Shown: positions 29,356-38,816 of the stretch, piece by piece
Numbering within the stretch: position 1 is the first letter of the stretch
How the letters are laid out: each line of letters begins with the position of its first letter
NCBI RefSeq assembly: GCF_025154055.1
Contig: NZ_JAOALK010000047.1
Coordinates: 87,662-151,661, forward strand
Origin: Aquibacillus koreensis
GTDB lineage: Bacteria > Bacillota > Bacilli > Bacillales > Amphibacillaceae
Reading direction: 5' to 3'
DNA length: 64,000 nucleotides
Made by a program: the position numbers and the translations under genes
Notes under the pieces: generated by a model
The model's database searches: none
Seen by the model: only the letters and a program-made list of their open reading frames with translations
Told to the model about the DNA's origin: nothing

Positions 29356-29807
29356 AAGCATGATTCTGACTCTGAATGGCTTTCGCTCGCACTTGATGTC
29401 CGAATCCAAGCATGATTCTGACTCTGAATGGCTTTCGCTCGCACTTGATGTCCGAATCCAAGCATGATTCTGACTCTGAATGGCTTTCGCTCGCACTTGA
29501 TGTCCGAATCCAAGCATGATTCTGACTCTGAATGGCTTTCGCTCGCACTTGATGTCCGAATCCAAGCCTGATTCTGACTTTGAATGGCTTTCGCTCGGAC
29601 TTGTTGTCCGAATCCAAGCCTGATTCTGACTTTGAATGACTTTCGCTCGCACTTGATGTCCGAATCCAAGTTTGATTCTGACTCTGAATGGCTTTCGCTC
29701 GGACTTGATGTCCGAATCCAAGCATGATTCTGACTCTGAATGGCTTTTGCTCGGACTTGATGTCCGAATCCAAGCTTGATTCTGACTTTGAATGACTTTC
29801 ACTCGTT
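29356..29807. repeat. array of nine 52-bp tandem repeats
   Basis: Units begin at 29356, 29408, 29460, 29512, 29564, 29616, 29668, 29720 and 29772, a strict 52-bp period. The unit includes AAGCWTGATTCTGACTYTGA, then ATGGCTTTCGCTCGSACTTG and ATGTCCGAATCC. Copies differ at a few positions and the last decays after about 35 bases. Because 52 is not divisible by three, all three minus-strand frames stay open and give the same peptides in rotation; these are not genes. There are no unique spacers, so this is not a CRISPR array. Confidence 0.95.
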
Positions 29808-30077
29808 CGTAACTTCCATCGAAGTCTGTTTCTGGACTATGACTAAATTTCTATAAACTGTATAGTAATTTAATTATTGAATTTATCGTCAATTCGCAAG
29901 AGAAGACGTGCAGTAGGCAATGTATAAATCATATTGCTCCTAGATAACAAAACTATATAAACCAATCTAACACCTTCAATTGTTTGAGATTACACACACA
30001 TACTGTTAATCTAGTACTATATATAGAATAAGATACTTTTTGAAAAAGTAATTTTATAAATTAGGGGCGTATGAGGA

Positions 30078-31094
30078 ATGAACAAAAATATGGTGCTAGA
30101 TAAATGGAAACGACCACTCCAAGATTTACGTATATCAGTGATCGATCGTTGTAATTTTAGGTGCACCTATTGCATGCCGAAGGAAATCTTCGGTAAGGAT
30201 TTTGCTTTCTTACCGCCAGAACAACTACTCACTTTTGATGAAATCGAGCGATTAGTAAAGATTTTTGCAGAGCTCGGGGTGAAGAAAATAAGATTAACAG
30301 GCGGGGAACCTTTGTTAAGAAAAGACCTTCCTCAGCTTATAGAAAAGATAAACCAGATTAAGGGAATTGAGGATATAGCGCTAACAACCAATGCCGTTCA
30401 CTTGGTTAAGCAAGCATCTGCTCTAAAAGAAGCTGGACTACAAAGAATAAATGTTAGTTTAGATGCACTAGATCCTGAAACGTTTAAGGCAATTAATGAT
30501 CGGGGTGTGAGCCCGGACTGGGTTATTAAAGGGATTGACGCAGCAATAGAAGCTGGCTTAGAAGTGAAAGTTAACATGGTCGTGAAAAAAGGTATGAATG
30601 ATCATGAAGTTTTACCAATGGCTGCCTACTTTAAAGAGCGTGGGATTACTTTACGCTTTATTGAATTTATGGACGTAGGACAATCCAATGGATGGGATTT
30701 TTCTAAAGTTATAACGAAGAAACAAATGGTAGAGCAGCTTTCGGAAGAATTTGAATTAGAGCCAGTCGATCAGGATTACTTTGGCGAAGTAGCAAAACGA
30801 TATCGATATAAAGGGACAAATACAGAGGTTGGTTTTATTACATCCGTTTCCGAATCGTTTTGTTCTAGCTGTACAAGAGCAAGGATTGCAGCTGATGGAA
30901 AGTTCTTTACTTGTTTATTTGCAACAGAGGGCTTTGATCTAAAAGAGTTGGTTCGTTCTGACAAGACGGACGAAGAAGTTGACCAAGCAATCAGATCCAT
31001 TTGGGGTAATCGTACTGATCGTTATTCCGATGAACGAACGGAAGAGACAGTGAAGAATCGCAAGAAAATTGAGATGTCTTATATTGGTGGCTAA
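30078..31094 (+). CDS. moaA: GTP 3',8-cyclase (molybdenum cofactor synthesis)
   Basis: Radical-SAM enzyme that starts molybdopterin synthesis from GTP. 338 aa. The N-terminal cluster Cys are C25, C29 and C32 (CNFRCTYC). The SAM-binding LTGGEPLLR lies near residue 73, and the second cluster Cys are in [19 protein letters not shown] near 260-279. ATG 30078 follows AGGGGCGTATGAGGA; a start at the next ATG (30090) is also possible. moaB follows on the same strand. Confidence 0.96.
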   Translation: MNKNMVLDKWKRPLQDLRISVIDRCNFRCTYCMPKEIFGKDFAFLPPEQLLTFDEIERLVKIFAELGVKKIRLTGGEPLLRKDLPQLIEKINQIKGIEDIALTTNAVHLVKQASALKEAGLQRINVSLDALDPETFKAINDRGVSPDWVIKGIDAAIEAGLEVKVNMVVKKGMNDHEVLPMAAYFKERGITLRFIEFMDVGQSNGWDFSKVITKKQMVEQLSEEFELEPVDQDYFGEVAKRYRYKGTNTEVGFITSVSESFCSSCTRARIAADGKFFTCLFATEGFDLKELVRSDKTDEEVDQAIRSIWGNRTDRYSDERTEETVKNRKKIEMSYIGG

Positions 31095-31129
31095 TTTAAG
31101 AATTTTCCAATTAGAAAAGAAGTGATCAT

Positions 31130-31639
31130 ATGTTGAAAAACCATAGAAAAGTATCGCCAAAGTCCGTCTCATGTATGGTTATTACCGTCAGTGATACAAG
31201 AACGGAAGAAACTGATAAAAGTGGGCAATTAATAAAAGAGCTCCTCCAAGAACATCGGCACGAAGTCGAGGCGTACCAAATCGTCCATGATGAAAAGGAT
31301 CAGATTGAGGAAGCAATCCGAGAAGGTATGGATAATGAAAAAGTCGAGGCTGTCATTATAAATGGTGGTACGGGTGTTGCAAAAAGAGATGTAACCATCG
31401 AGGTTGTTCAAACGCTTGTACAAAAGGAGTTACCGGGATTTGGTGAGATTTTTCGCTACTTAAGCTATGAAAAAGATATTGGCTCTGCTGCGATTTTGTC
31501 TCGGGCGGTTGCTGGAGTAGGTAATGACACAATCCTATTCTCCGTTCCTGGCTCATCAGGTGCAGTGAAACTAGCGATGGAAAAATTAATTCTGCTTGAA
31601 ATGGGACATATCGTGATGGAAATTCAAAAAGATCTGTAA
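31130..31639 (+). CDS. moaB: molybdenum cofactor biosynthesis protein B
   Basis: 169-aa MoaB/Mog-fold protein, thought to adenylate or help load molybdopterin. Typical motifs are TVSDTRTEETDKSG near residue 23, INGGTGVAKRDVT near 82 and VFSVPGSSGAVKLAM-like FSVPGSSGAVKLAME near 140. It lies 35 bases after moaA, with AGAAGTGAT before the ATG. Confidence 0.95.
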   Translation: MLKNHRKVSPKSVSCMVITVSDTRTEETDKSGQLIKELLQEHRHEVEAYQIVHDEKDQIEEAIREGMDNEKVEAVIINGGTGVAKRDVTIEVVQTLVQKELPGFGEIFRYLSYEKDIGSAAILSRAVAGVGNDTILFSVPGSSGAVKLAMEKLILLEMGHIVMEIQKDL

Positions 31640-31649
31640 GCATGAAAAA

Positions 31650-31675
31650 GACGGACAACTTACTCGTTGTCCGTC
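31650..31675 (-). terminator. moaC terminator overlapping its stop codon
   Basis: GACGGACAAC (31650-31659) and GTTGTCCGTC (31666-31675) form a perfect 10-bp stem. On the minus strand CTTTTT follows. It lies between the converging moaB and moaC genes. Confidence 0.75.
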
Positions 31676-32157
31676 GTTCGTTTAAAGGCGCCACTTTTTC
31701 CACCAGATTTTTCGAGTAGGTACGTTTGGCCAATAATCATGCCTTTATCAACGGCTTTACACATGTCGTAAATCGTTAATGCAGTAACAGAAGCAGCAGT
31801 TAGGGCTTCCATTTCTACACCTGTACTTCCCTTTGTTTTTACTTCAACATCAATAACAAGCTCCCAACGACCGTCATCACGTGATACCCAATCGAATAGG
31901 ATGTTGACCCCACTTAATGCGAGTGGATGACACATAGGAATAATGGTTGATGTTTGCTTGGCAGCCATGACGCCCGCGACTTGGGCAACAGCAAGCACAT
32001 CTCCTTTACCCATCTTATGGTTTGTAATCTTTTGATAAATTTCTTCAAGTACAATAATGCTAGAACGAGCGATAGCCCGACGAGAACTTACTGTTTTATC
32101 GGTTATATCAACCATTTTGGCTCTACCTTGTTGATTCATATGTGTGAATTCTGACAA
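31660..32157 (-). CDS. moaC: cyclic pyranopterin monophosphate synthase
   Basis: Converts the MoaA product to cyclic pyranopterin monophosphate. 165 aa with the catalytic-site motifs [10 protein letters not shown] near residue 76, [20 protein letters not shown] near 111 and the C-terminal [13 protein letters not shown] choose TTG 32157, which has GAGGTGG six bases upstream and gives [18 protein letters not shown], the normal family N-terminus. The ATG at 32172 lies in the ribosome binding site. It converges on moaA-moaB. Confidence 0.95.
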   Translation of the reverse strand: MSEFTHMNQQGRAKMVDITDKTVSSRRAIARSSIIVLEEIYQKITNHKMGKGDVLAVAQVAGVMAAKQTSTIIPMCHPLALSGVNILFDWVSRDDGRWELVIDVEVKTKGSTGVEMEALTAASVTALTIYDMCKAVDKGMIIGQTYLLEKSGGKSGAFKRTTDNE

Positions 32158-32291
32158 GCTTGTCCACCTCACAAAGTTTTACTTTTAAAAATTAGTCCTA
32201 TTATAACAAAAGATAGAAGAATAGATAAAAGGGTTGCTCGCGAACATGGTATAATAGCTTTTCAAGATAGAAGAGAAAGGTCGAACTTTTC

Positions 32292-33065
32292 ATGAAGAAA
32301 TGGTACATATTTTATATCTTAATTAGCCTCCTACTAATGGTGGGTTGCTCTGATAGTGAGAAGGAAGAGCTAACTGTCTCGATTGCGGCCAGTATGGCTG
32401 ATGCTATGGAGCAAGTGAAGGAAGATTTTGAGGTAGAGCACGGTCAGATAGAGATCATCTATAATGTTGGTTCGTCAGGTGCTTTGCAGCAACAAATCGC
32501 ACAAGGTGCACCGGTGGATCTCTTTTTATCTGCGTCAGAAGAAGAATTTAATAATTTAGTAGAACAAGGGATGATCGAGCAGAACTATTCTACTATTCTT
32601 TTACAGAATGAATTAGTGCTTATTAAGTCAGTGGAAAATAATGCCATTAGTTCTATTGACGATTTACAAAAAAATGAAGTTAATAAAATAGCAATTGGTA
32701 CACCTGAAACTGTGCCAGCGGGAGCTTATGCGAAAGAAGCACTCCAACACCTGCGTTTGTTTGAAGAGATAGAAAACAAGCTGATCCCTGCTAAGGATGT
32801 AAGACAAGTCCTGTATTACGTAGAAACGAACAACGTGGATGTCGGGTTTGTGTATGATACGGATGTGATTAGCTCGGATAAAATTGAAATAGTGGAGCGA
32901 CTGGATCCGGATAGCCATACACCAATTTTATATCCTATTGGGATCATCAAAGATACAGACCAATCCGACGCTGCAGTCACCTTTTATAACTACTTACAAA
33001 CAGAAAGTGTTTCACAAATATTTGAGGAGTATGGGTTCAATCCCGTGGTAAATACAAATGACTAG
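32292..33065 (+). CDS. modA: molybdate ABC transporter substrate-binding lipoprotein
   Basis: Extracellular molybdate-binding protein anchored by a lipid. 257 aa: a signal peptide with lipobox LMVGC (Cys 19) is followed by the ModA fold with IAASMADAM near residue 31, NVGSSGALQQQIAQGAPVD near 58 and the hinge strand VGFVYDTD near 195. It overlaps modB by eight bases. Confidence 0.95.
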   Translation: MKKWYIFYILISLLLMVGCSDSEKEELTVSIAASMADAMEQVKEDFEVEHGQIEIIYNVGSSGALQQQIAQGAPVDLFLSASEEEFNNLVEQGMIEQNYSTILLQNELVLIKSVENNAISSIDDLQKNEVNKIAIGTPETVPAGAYAKEALQHLRLFEEIENKLIPAKDVRQVLYYVETNNVDVGFVYDTDVISSDKIEIVERLDPDSHTPILYPIGIIKDTDQSDAAVTFYNYLQTESVSQIFEEYGFNPVVNTND

Positions 33066-33714
33066 TACTGCCTTTTTCCATCCGATTCAGGTTTCTTTAC
33101 TTGTAGCAATTAGTGCACTTATTGTTGTGTTAATTACAGGTTTAGGTATTGGTTGGTTCATGTCAAGAAACCAATTCAAAGGAAAAACAACGGTAGAAAC
33201 GATGCTAATCTTGCCATTGGTTTTACCTCCAACTGTGATTGGTTTCCTCTTAATTATGATTTTTGGAAATCAAGGTGTGGTTGGTAAGTTGGTGGATCAG
33301 TTATTTGGTCAATCTGTTATGTTTACAGTCGGGGCTGCGATCATTGCTGCGATTGTTGTTTCTTTCCCACTTATGTACCAATCAGTGAAAACAGGCTTTC
33401 AATCGATTCCAAATGACATAGAGAATGCAGCAAGAGTGGACGGAGCGAATGAGTGGAAAGTGTTTCGTTATATATCTATTCCTCTGTGTGCAAAATCAAT
33501 AGTATCTGGGATTGTGTTAAGCTTTGCGAGAGCGCTTGGTGAATTTGGTGCAACGATTATGTTTGCCGGCAATATCCCGGGTAAAACACAAACAGTTCCA
33601 ACCGCGATATATGTTGCTTTTGAGTCAAATCAGATGGGACTTGCATGGGCGTGGGTAATCGCAATTGTATGTATTTCTTTTATTATGTTATTTATGATTA
33701 GGAAAAACAGCTAG
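33058..33714 (+). CDS. modB: molybdate ABC transporter permease
   Basis: 218-aa inner-membrane permease with five or six helices and the binding-protein-dependent permease EAA loop (ARVDGANEWKVFRYISIP) near residue 124. It forms the import channel for ModA-bound molybdate. No modC ATPase follows; a terminator closes the unit, so the ATPase must be elsewhere or shared. Confidence 0.95.
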   Translation: MTSTAFFHPIQVSLLVAISALIVVLITGLGIGWFMSRNQFKGKTTVETMLILPLVLPPTVIGFLLIMIFGNQGVVGKLVDQLFGQSVMFTVGAAIIAAIVVSFPLMYQSVKTGFQSIPNDIENAARVDGANEWKVFRYISIPLCAKSIVSGIVLSFARALGEFGATIMFAGNIPGKTQTVPTAIYVAFESNQMGLAWAWVIAIVCISFIMLFMIRKNS

Positions 33715-33718
33715 AAAA

Positions 33719-33753
33719 ATGACGCGCTATGTCTTTAAGCGCGTCATTTTTTT
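33719..33753. terminator. bidirectional terminator after modB
   Basis: ATGACGCGCT (33719-33728) and AGCGCGTCAT (33738-33747) are flanked by A and T runs, so it can serve modB and the converging DUF2892 gene. Confidence 0.88.
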
Positions 33754-33772
33754 ACCCATCCATGCATATGGA

Positions 33773-34039
33773 TTAAGATGGATTAATTGGCTCCACGGGT
33801 TCACTCTGATTTTGAGTGTGGTTATTTTCATCAGCAGTCATTGATCTGGAAATAACGTCGGTTACTGGACAATAACGAACAATGCCTTCTCCAATTTTCA
33901 TAGCAGCCATCATCGCGATAAGTAAGGAGCTTTGGCGCCATGGACGCTGCACCATTCGAGCCGTTGCATACGTTAATAAAGTGAAGCCACATGTGATCCG
34001 AATTAGTGCATTTACAATGCCTATGTTTTGCTTTATCAA
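33773..34039 (-). CDS. DUF2892-type small membrane protein
   Basis: 88-aa protein with two hydrophobic segments (about residues 5-25 and 33-55) and a polar tail rich in Asn, Gln and Pro. The IGIVNALIRITCGF start and the RYCPVTD segment resemble the YgaP-like DUF2892 membrane domain. The TTG at 34039 is preferred because AAGGTGA lies five bases upstream; the GTG at 34048 is part of that site. Function unknown. Confidence 0.75.
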   Translation of the reverse strand: MIKQNIGIVNALIRITCGFTLLTYATARMVQRPWRQSSLLIAMMAAMKIGEGIVRYCPVTDVISRSMTADENNHTQNQSEPVEPINPS

Positions 34040-34131
34040 AAAAATCACCTTCCTGAAATTTCATTAATGCAGTTTACCTGCAATTGTGATACGATAGTAA
34101 AAAAATAACAATAGAAATAGAGGAGATTACC

Positions 34132-35874
34132 ATGGATGAGCACCTTTATCGTTGGAGGAATCGCGAGTTAAGAGAGCATGTTTCGGTGATTGATAATAAG
34201 TTCTCACCTACTCTTTTACTCAAAAATGCAACCTACTTAAATGTTTCTTTAAAGCAATGGATAAAAGCACATATTTGGATATATAAGGATCGAATTGTTT
34301 ATGTTGGTGATCAATTACCAGATAAAGTTACCAATACAGAAGTTATTGATTGTAGTGGAAACTTTATTGTACCGGGTTACATTGAGCCACACGCACATCC
34401 TTTTCAATTATATAATCCCCATCAGCTTGCCAAGTATGCATCTCAAACAGGGACAACAACCTTGATGAATGATAATTTGCTTTGGCTTTATTTAACCACG
34501 CAAAAGAAAGCGTTTACACTTATTGGTGAATTCATGAAACTACCTGTATCCATGTATTGGTGGGCTAGATTTGATTCCCAAACACTTTTACAAGATGAGC
34601 AAGAGTATTTTAATAATGGGAATATATTAGCTTGGTTGCAGCATGAAGCTGTCGTGCAGGGAGGAGAGTTGACTTGTTGGCCACAAGTACTTAAAGATGA
34701 CGATCGAATCTTGTATTGGATGCAGGAAACAAGACGATTAGGCAAGCCTATTGAAGGACATTTCCCTGGTGCATCCGAAAAGACTTTGGTAAAAATGAAA
34801 TTATTAGGAGCAAGTGCAGACCACGAAGCAATGACGGGGAAAGAAGTGTTTGACCGTATTCGTTTGGGATATCAAGTCAGTTTGCGGTATTCTTCGATTC
34901 GTCCGGATTTGCCAACGATCTTGTCGGAGTTGAAAGAGCTTGGTGTTAAGAATTATGATAGCATGACGATGACAACGGATGGTTCAACGCCTGCTTTTTA
35001 TGAAAATGGTATGATGGACCGATGTATTGAGATTGCAATCGAAGCGGGTGTACCGATTGAGGATGCCTATATGATGGCTAGTTATAATGCGGCGAGACAT
35101 TTCAATATGGGTGAACGACTCGGTGCGATTGCGCCTGGTAGGGTTGCCCATATTAATATATTGGATGCAAAAGAACATCCAACTCCAATTTCGGTTATAG
35201 CAAAAGGTAAATGGATGAAACGTGATGGTGTCCCTGTCGATAATATGGGGGATATCCGGTGGATGGAAAATGGAATTACTCCATTAGAATTAGATTGGAA
35301 ATTAGAAGAAAGTGATTTGCAGTTCTCGATGCCTATAGGTATGGAGATGGTGAATGATGTAATCATAAGAGCTTATCCTGTATCGATCGATGCAAATGTG
35401 GATAAGATTGAAGGTAACAATGATGAATCGTTTTTAATGTTAATTGATCGCCATGGGAAGTGGCGTGTGAATACAATTATTAAAGGCTTCACGAGCGAAT
35501 TAGGAGGACTGGTTAGCTCATATTCCACTACGGGTGATATTGTGTTAATAGGAAAAAGTAAAGCTGATCTAATGCTCGCGTTTAATCGGATGAAGGAGCT
35601 CGGTGGTGGAATTGTACTGGCAAATGACGGAAAGATCATATTTGAGCTTCCTTTACAATTATCAGGAATGATGTATGCAGGCGATATGGCGACATTAATG
35701 GAAAAGGATAAAGAGTTAAAAGAAAAGTTAAAAGCGTTTGGGTACAAATATAATGATCCACCATATAACCTATTATTTTTATCATCCATGCATTTGCCTT
35801 TTATACGAATTACGCCGCAGGGAATCGTTGATGTCAAAAAGAAAGAAGTGCTATTTCCTGCTATCATGCGCTAA
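34132..35874 (+). CDS. adenine deaminase family amidohydrolase (YerA-like)
   Basis: 580-aa metal-dependent hydrolase. Residues near 80 give the GYIEPHAHPFQLY metal-binding motif, EGHFPGASEKT near 205 supplies another His, and TTDGSTP near 283 the catalytic Asp region. The C-terminal half (GGGIVLANDGKI) is the AdeC-specific domain. Position just before yerB-yerC-pcrB-pcrA-ligA matches yerA of B. subtilis, which is annotated as a putative adenine deaminase. The reaction would be adenine to hypoxanthine, feeding the same purine network; the metal motif differs from classical Ade (HVHIES), so the substrate is less certain. AGAGGAG precedes the ATG. Confidence 0.88.
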   Translation: MDEHLYRWRNRELREHVSVIDNKFSPTLLLKNATYLNVSLKQWIKAHIWIYKDRIVYVGDQLPDKVTNTEVIDCSGNFIVPGYIEPHAHPFQLYNPHQLAKYASQTGTTTLMNDNLLWLYLTTQKKAFTLIGEFMKLPVSMYWWARFDSQTLLQDEQEYFNNGNILAWLQHEAVVQGGELTCWPQVLKDDDRILYWMQETRRLGKPIEGHFPGASEKTLVKMKLLGASADHEAMTGKEVFDRIRLGYQVSLRYSSIRPDLPTILSELKELGVKNYDSMTMTTDGSTPAFYENGMMDRCIEIAIEAGVPIEDAYMMASYNAARHFNMGERLGAIAPGRVAHINILDAKEHPTPISVIAKGKWMKRDGVPVDNMGDIRWMENGITPLELDWKLEESDLQFSMPIGMEMVNDVIIRAYPVSIDANVDKIEGNNDESFLMLIDRHGKWRVNTIIKGFTSELGGLVSSYSTTGDIVLIGKSKADLMLAFNRMKELGGGIVLANDGKIIFELPLQLSGMMYAGDMATLMEKDKELKEKLKAFGYKYNDPPYNLLFLSSMHLPFIRITPQGIVDVKKKEVLFPAIMR

Positions 35875-35928
35875 TTTTTGTTATAATCAGTACAGAACTT
35901 ATTATACTGGCAGAAGGTTGTGTAGATC

Positions 35929-36993
35929 GTGGCAAAATACGTAAAGTTTTTATTTCTAATATTTGTTGTATTAGTGATCACAGCATGTGGTAATGAGGAT
36001 GAGCAGGTAACAGAAAATGAAACCGAACCTCAAGAAGTAGAGGAAGTTGAAGAAGTAGAAGAAGTCGTAGAACAAGAACCTGCAGAACCGGAATTCGAAC
36101 ATGTGTATCCTTTTACAGGCGAACCAACAAATGAAGATATTGACCATCGTGTTGTTTCCGTGATGATCAATAATGCACCTGCAGCTAGACCGCAAATTGG
36201 TTTAACAAAAGCAGACGTTGTCTTCGAGATTTTAGCTGAAGGTAATATAACAAGATTATTGGCGTTATTTCATAGTGAACAGCCAGACATGATTGGACCA
36301 GTCAGAAGTGCTCGTCCATATTATTTTAACCTTGCCGATGACTATGGTGCGTTGTATGTACACCACGGTGCGGCGAAGTTTATTGAAGATATGTTAAAGA
36401 ATGGTGCAGCTGATTATTTAAATGGCATGTATTATGACAATGACATGCATTTATTTAAGCGTGGAGATTTACGTAAGCCACCACATAACTCTTACGTTCT
36501 TTTTGATGGGATATATGAAGTAGCTACAGATAAGGGTTATGATATTACAGCGGATCACCGTCCCATGACTTTCTCAACCGAGGAAGAAGTTTCAATCCAA
36601 GGAGACGCTGCAACAGAAGTGAGTTTTGATTATGGTTCATCAAATAATGTGCGATATGTTTATGATGGAGAAAGTGAAAAGTATCTAAGGTTTAATGGGC
36701 AAGAACAGTCGGCTGATTTAGAAACAGAAGAGCCGGTACAATTAGATAACGTATTGATCCTTGAAACAGCTCATGCGGTTGTGGATGATCAAGGACGAAG
36801 AGAAATAGATTTACAGTCTGGCGGAAAAGCCTATTTGTTACAAAAAGGAAAAGTACAACAAGTTGATTGGGCTAATGACGAGGGTCATCTTGTTCCAGTT
36901 AAAGATGGAGAAGTTGTGCCATTTGTGCAAGGGAAAACGTGGATTAATGTCATTCCAAATTCTCCGGGCTTAGCGGAAGTTACCATACAATAA
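35929..36993 (+). CDS. yerB: DUF3048 lipoprotein (YerB-like)
   Basis: 354-aa exported lipoprotein: signal peptide with lipobox VITAC (Cys 20), an acidic Glu/Val linker at about residues 27-52, then the two DUF3048 regions (VSVMINNAPAARPQIGLTKAD near 74, GPVRSARPYYFNLA near 121). The start is GTG 35929 with only a weak GAAGG upstream. It lies between yerA and yerC as in B. subtilis. Function unknown. Confidence 0.92.
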   Translation: MAKYVKFLFLIFVVLVITACGNEDEQVTENETEPQEVEEVEEVEEVVEQEPAEPEFEHVYPFTGEPTNEDIDHRVVSVMINNAPAARPQIGLTKADVVFEILAEGNITRLLALFHSEQPDMIGPVRSARPYYFNLADDYGALYVHHGAAKFIEDMLKNGAADYLNGMYYDNDMHLFKRGDLRKPPHNSYVLFDGIYEVATDKGYDITADHRPMTFSTEEEVSIQGDAATEVSFDYGSSNNVRYVYDGESEKYLRFNGQEQSADLETEEPVQLDNVLILETAHAVVDDQGRREIDLQSGGKAYLLQKGKVQQVDWANDEGHLVPVKDGEVVPFVQGKTWINVIPNSPGLAEVTIQ

Positions 36994-37041
36994 TAATCCT
37001 AAGATAGCTAGAAGTGGGCGTTATAAAAGGGGTGATCATAG

Positions 37042-37344
37042 ATGCAAATTGACAAATTGCGTGGTGAACAGTTAGATCAATTATTTGATGCTATTCTCAC
37101 GTTAAAAGACCGAGAAGAATGTTATCGCTTTTTCGATGACATTGCTACCATGAGTGAGATACAATCATTCGCACAACGACTACAAGTGGCAAAAATGCTA
37201 CGCGATGGTCATACGTATCATGCAATTGTTCAGGAATCTAGTGCTTCGACCACTACTATATCTCGTGTGAAAAGATGCCTGAATTATGGAAATGATGGCT
37301 ATCAGATGGTCTTAGATCGCTTAGATGAACAAAAGGATGAATAA
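37042..37344 (+). CDS. yerC: TrpR-like DNA-binding protein YerC/YecD
   Basis: 100-aa all-helical protein of the YerC/YecD family with a TrpR-type helix-turn-helix near residues 53-80 (SFAQRLQVAKMLRDG and ESSASTTTISRVKR). AAAGGGGTGAT precedes the ATG. The regulated genes are unknown. It is followed by a GC-rich terminator. Confidence 0.93.
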   Translation: MQIDKLRGEQLDQLFDAILTLKDREECYRFFDDIATMSEIQSFAQRLQVAKMLRDGHTYHAIVQESSASTTTISRVKRCLNYGNDGYQMVLDRLDEQKDE

Positions 37345-37353
37345 ATAATTTCG

Positions 37354-37385
37354 GCGCCGGCTATGCAATCGAACCGGCGCTTTCT
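37354..37385 (+). terminator. yerC terminator
   Basis: GCGCCGG (37354-37360) with CCGGCGC (37374-37380), then TTTCTT. Confidence 0.78.
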
Positions 37386-37437
37386 TCATTATCTGGAATA
37401 TAGGAATTTATTATCAAGTGTGACGGCCATGTTACAA

Positions 37438-37619
37438 ACGGACATTTTTTCCGTTATTTCTACTAAGAAGGTGACTTTGGGGCTACTCGCGGACATTTTT
37501 TCCGCTATCTCTTCAATTTGAAGCAATTTTCTTACGCTTTCTATGAAATAAAGGAAAAAATGTCCGCCAACAGGCCAAATTACTAAGAAAAGACTAAAAT
37601 AGCGGAAAAAATGTCCGTT
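37438..37619. repeat. intergenic repeat family B, locus 2
   Basis: Two direct copies (37438-37459, 37488-37509) and two inverted copies (37545-37568, 37596-37619) of a motif with core GGACATTTTTTCCG repeat the layout seen at 9901-10083. It fills the 350-base gap between yerC and the oxidoreductase gene. Confidence 0.85.
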
Positions 37620-37693
37620 CCATTTTGTTAATCGCCTGTCATTCTCGTATTAAGACGGTTAAACACTAATTTTAAAAAGAAAGGAAGATAACC

Positions 37694-38677
37694 ATGATAA
37701 GATTCGGTACGATCGGAACAAATTGGATTGTAGATCGGTTTATCGATGCTGCTTCCAAACTAGAAGATTTCTCATTACAAGCTGTCTATTCAAGAACCGA
37801 GGAAAAAGCAAAAGCATTCGCGGAAAAACACGGTGTAGCACAAACATACACAAGTATGAAAGAAATGGCGGCATCTAGTGACATTGATGCAGTGTATATC
37901 GCAAGTCCAACATCGCTTCATGCAGAGCACGCAATTGAATGTATGAAACAAGGCAAGCATGTATTGGTGGAAAAAGCGATTGCTTCGAATGAAGTAGAAG
38001 TGAAACAAATGATAGAGGTAGCCAAGCAACATAATGTTTTATTAATGGAAGCCTTAAAAACAACGCACTTGCCAAATTTTAAAGTAGTGAAAGACCATTT
38101 ACATAAAATCGGACCGGTTCGTCGTTACTTTGCTAGCTACTGCCAGTATTCTTCTCGCTATGATAAATTTAATGAAGGCATTGTGCTAAATGCTTTTGAT
38201 CCAAAGTTCTCCAACGGATCTTTAATTGACATCGGAATCTATTGTATTTATCCGATGGTTGCATTGTTTGGTGAACCAGATAACCTACAAGCAAATGCCT
38301 ACATGCTAAGCACAGGCGTTGATGGACAAGGCAGTATTATTGTTAATTATGAGAAAATGCAAGGATCTGTGATGTTTTCAAAAATCACGAACTCTTATGT
38401 TCCATCGGAGATTCAAGGGGAAGATGGATCGATCATCATCGACAGCATTAGTGAGCCAACACACGTAGAGATAAGGTATCATGATGGAAGCACAGAAGTG
38501 ATTTCAAAAGAACAAGAAGCAAATGCTATGTATTATGAAGCACAAGCATTTATAGATCTAATAAAAGATGGTAAGACCGAATGCCCGATTAATTCTTTCG
38601 CAAACTCTTTGATCACAACGTCAATAATTGAACAAGCTAGAAAACAAATAGGTGTTGTATTCCCTTCGGATCAGTAA
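37694..38677 (+). CDS. Gfo/Idh/MocA-family oxidoreductase
   Basis: 327-aa NAD(P)-dependent dehydrogenase. The N-terminal Rossmann strand RFGTIGTNWIVDRFIDA has G-x-x-x-x-x binding geometry. VYIASPTSLHAEHAIECMKQGKHV near residue 75 and the conserved Lys in LVEKAIASN near 97 are family hallmarks. The C-terminal alpha/beta domain includes GSLIDIGIYCIYP near 176. The substrate is probably a sugar or polyol, not deducible here. It stands alone between repeat family B and a terminator and is not part of the yer block of B. subtilis. Confidence 0.92.
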   Translation: MIRFGTIGTNWIVDRFIDAASKLEDFSLQAVYSRTEEKAKAFAEKHGVAQTYTSMKEMAASSDIDAVYIASPTSLHAEHAIECMKQGKHVLVEKAIASNEVEVKQMIEVAKQHNVLLMEALKTTHLPNFKVVKDHLHKIGPVRRYFASYCQYSSRYDKFNEGIVLNAFDPKFSNGSLIDIGIYCIYPMVALFGEPDNLQANAYMLSTGVDGQGSIIVNYEKMQGSVMFSKITNSYVPSEIQGEDGSIIIDSISEPTHVEIRYHDGSTEVISKEQEANAMYYEAQAFIDLIKDGKTECPINSFANSLITTSIIEQARKQIGVVFPSDQ

Positions 38678-38705
38678 AAAACTAGCCTTCAGGGGCTAGT
38701 TTTTT
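38677..38705 (+). terminator. oxidoreductase gene terminator
   Basis: AAAAACTAGCC (38677-38687) and GGCTAGTTTTT (38694-38704) with a six-base loop, directly at the stop codon. Confidence 0.88.
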
Positions 38706-38816
38706 GTTTGGACAACCCTGTCTAGAAAATGGTAAGAACAACTTGCTATTATCATTCTGAAAAATGCTGGATTTTTGATATAATAAAACAATGGATTAGT
38801 ATTGGAGGATGCTCTA

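Noticed and set aside
29245..29802. Three overlapping minus-strand frames of 112-185 codons
   Set aside because: They are the same 52-bp tandem repeat read in rotating frames and have no ribosome binding site or non-repeat core.
29356..29807. Possible CRISPR array
   Set aside because: The units are contiguous 52-bp tandem repeats with no unique spacers and no cas genes.
33714..33770. Missing modC as a fused or hidden ATPase
   Set aside because: A strong terminator follows modB directly, and no Walker motif is encoded on either strand up to the converging gene.
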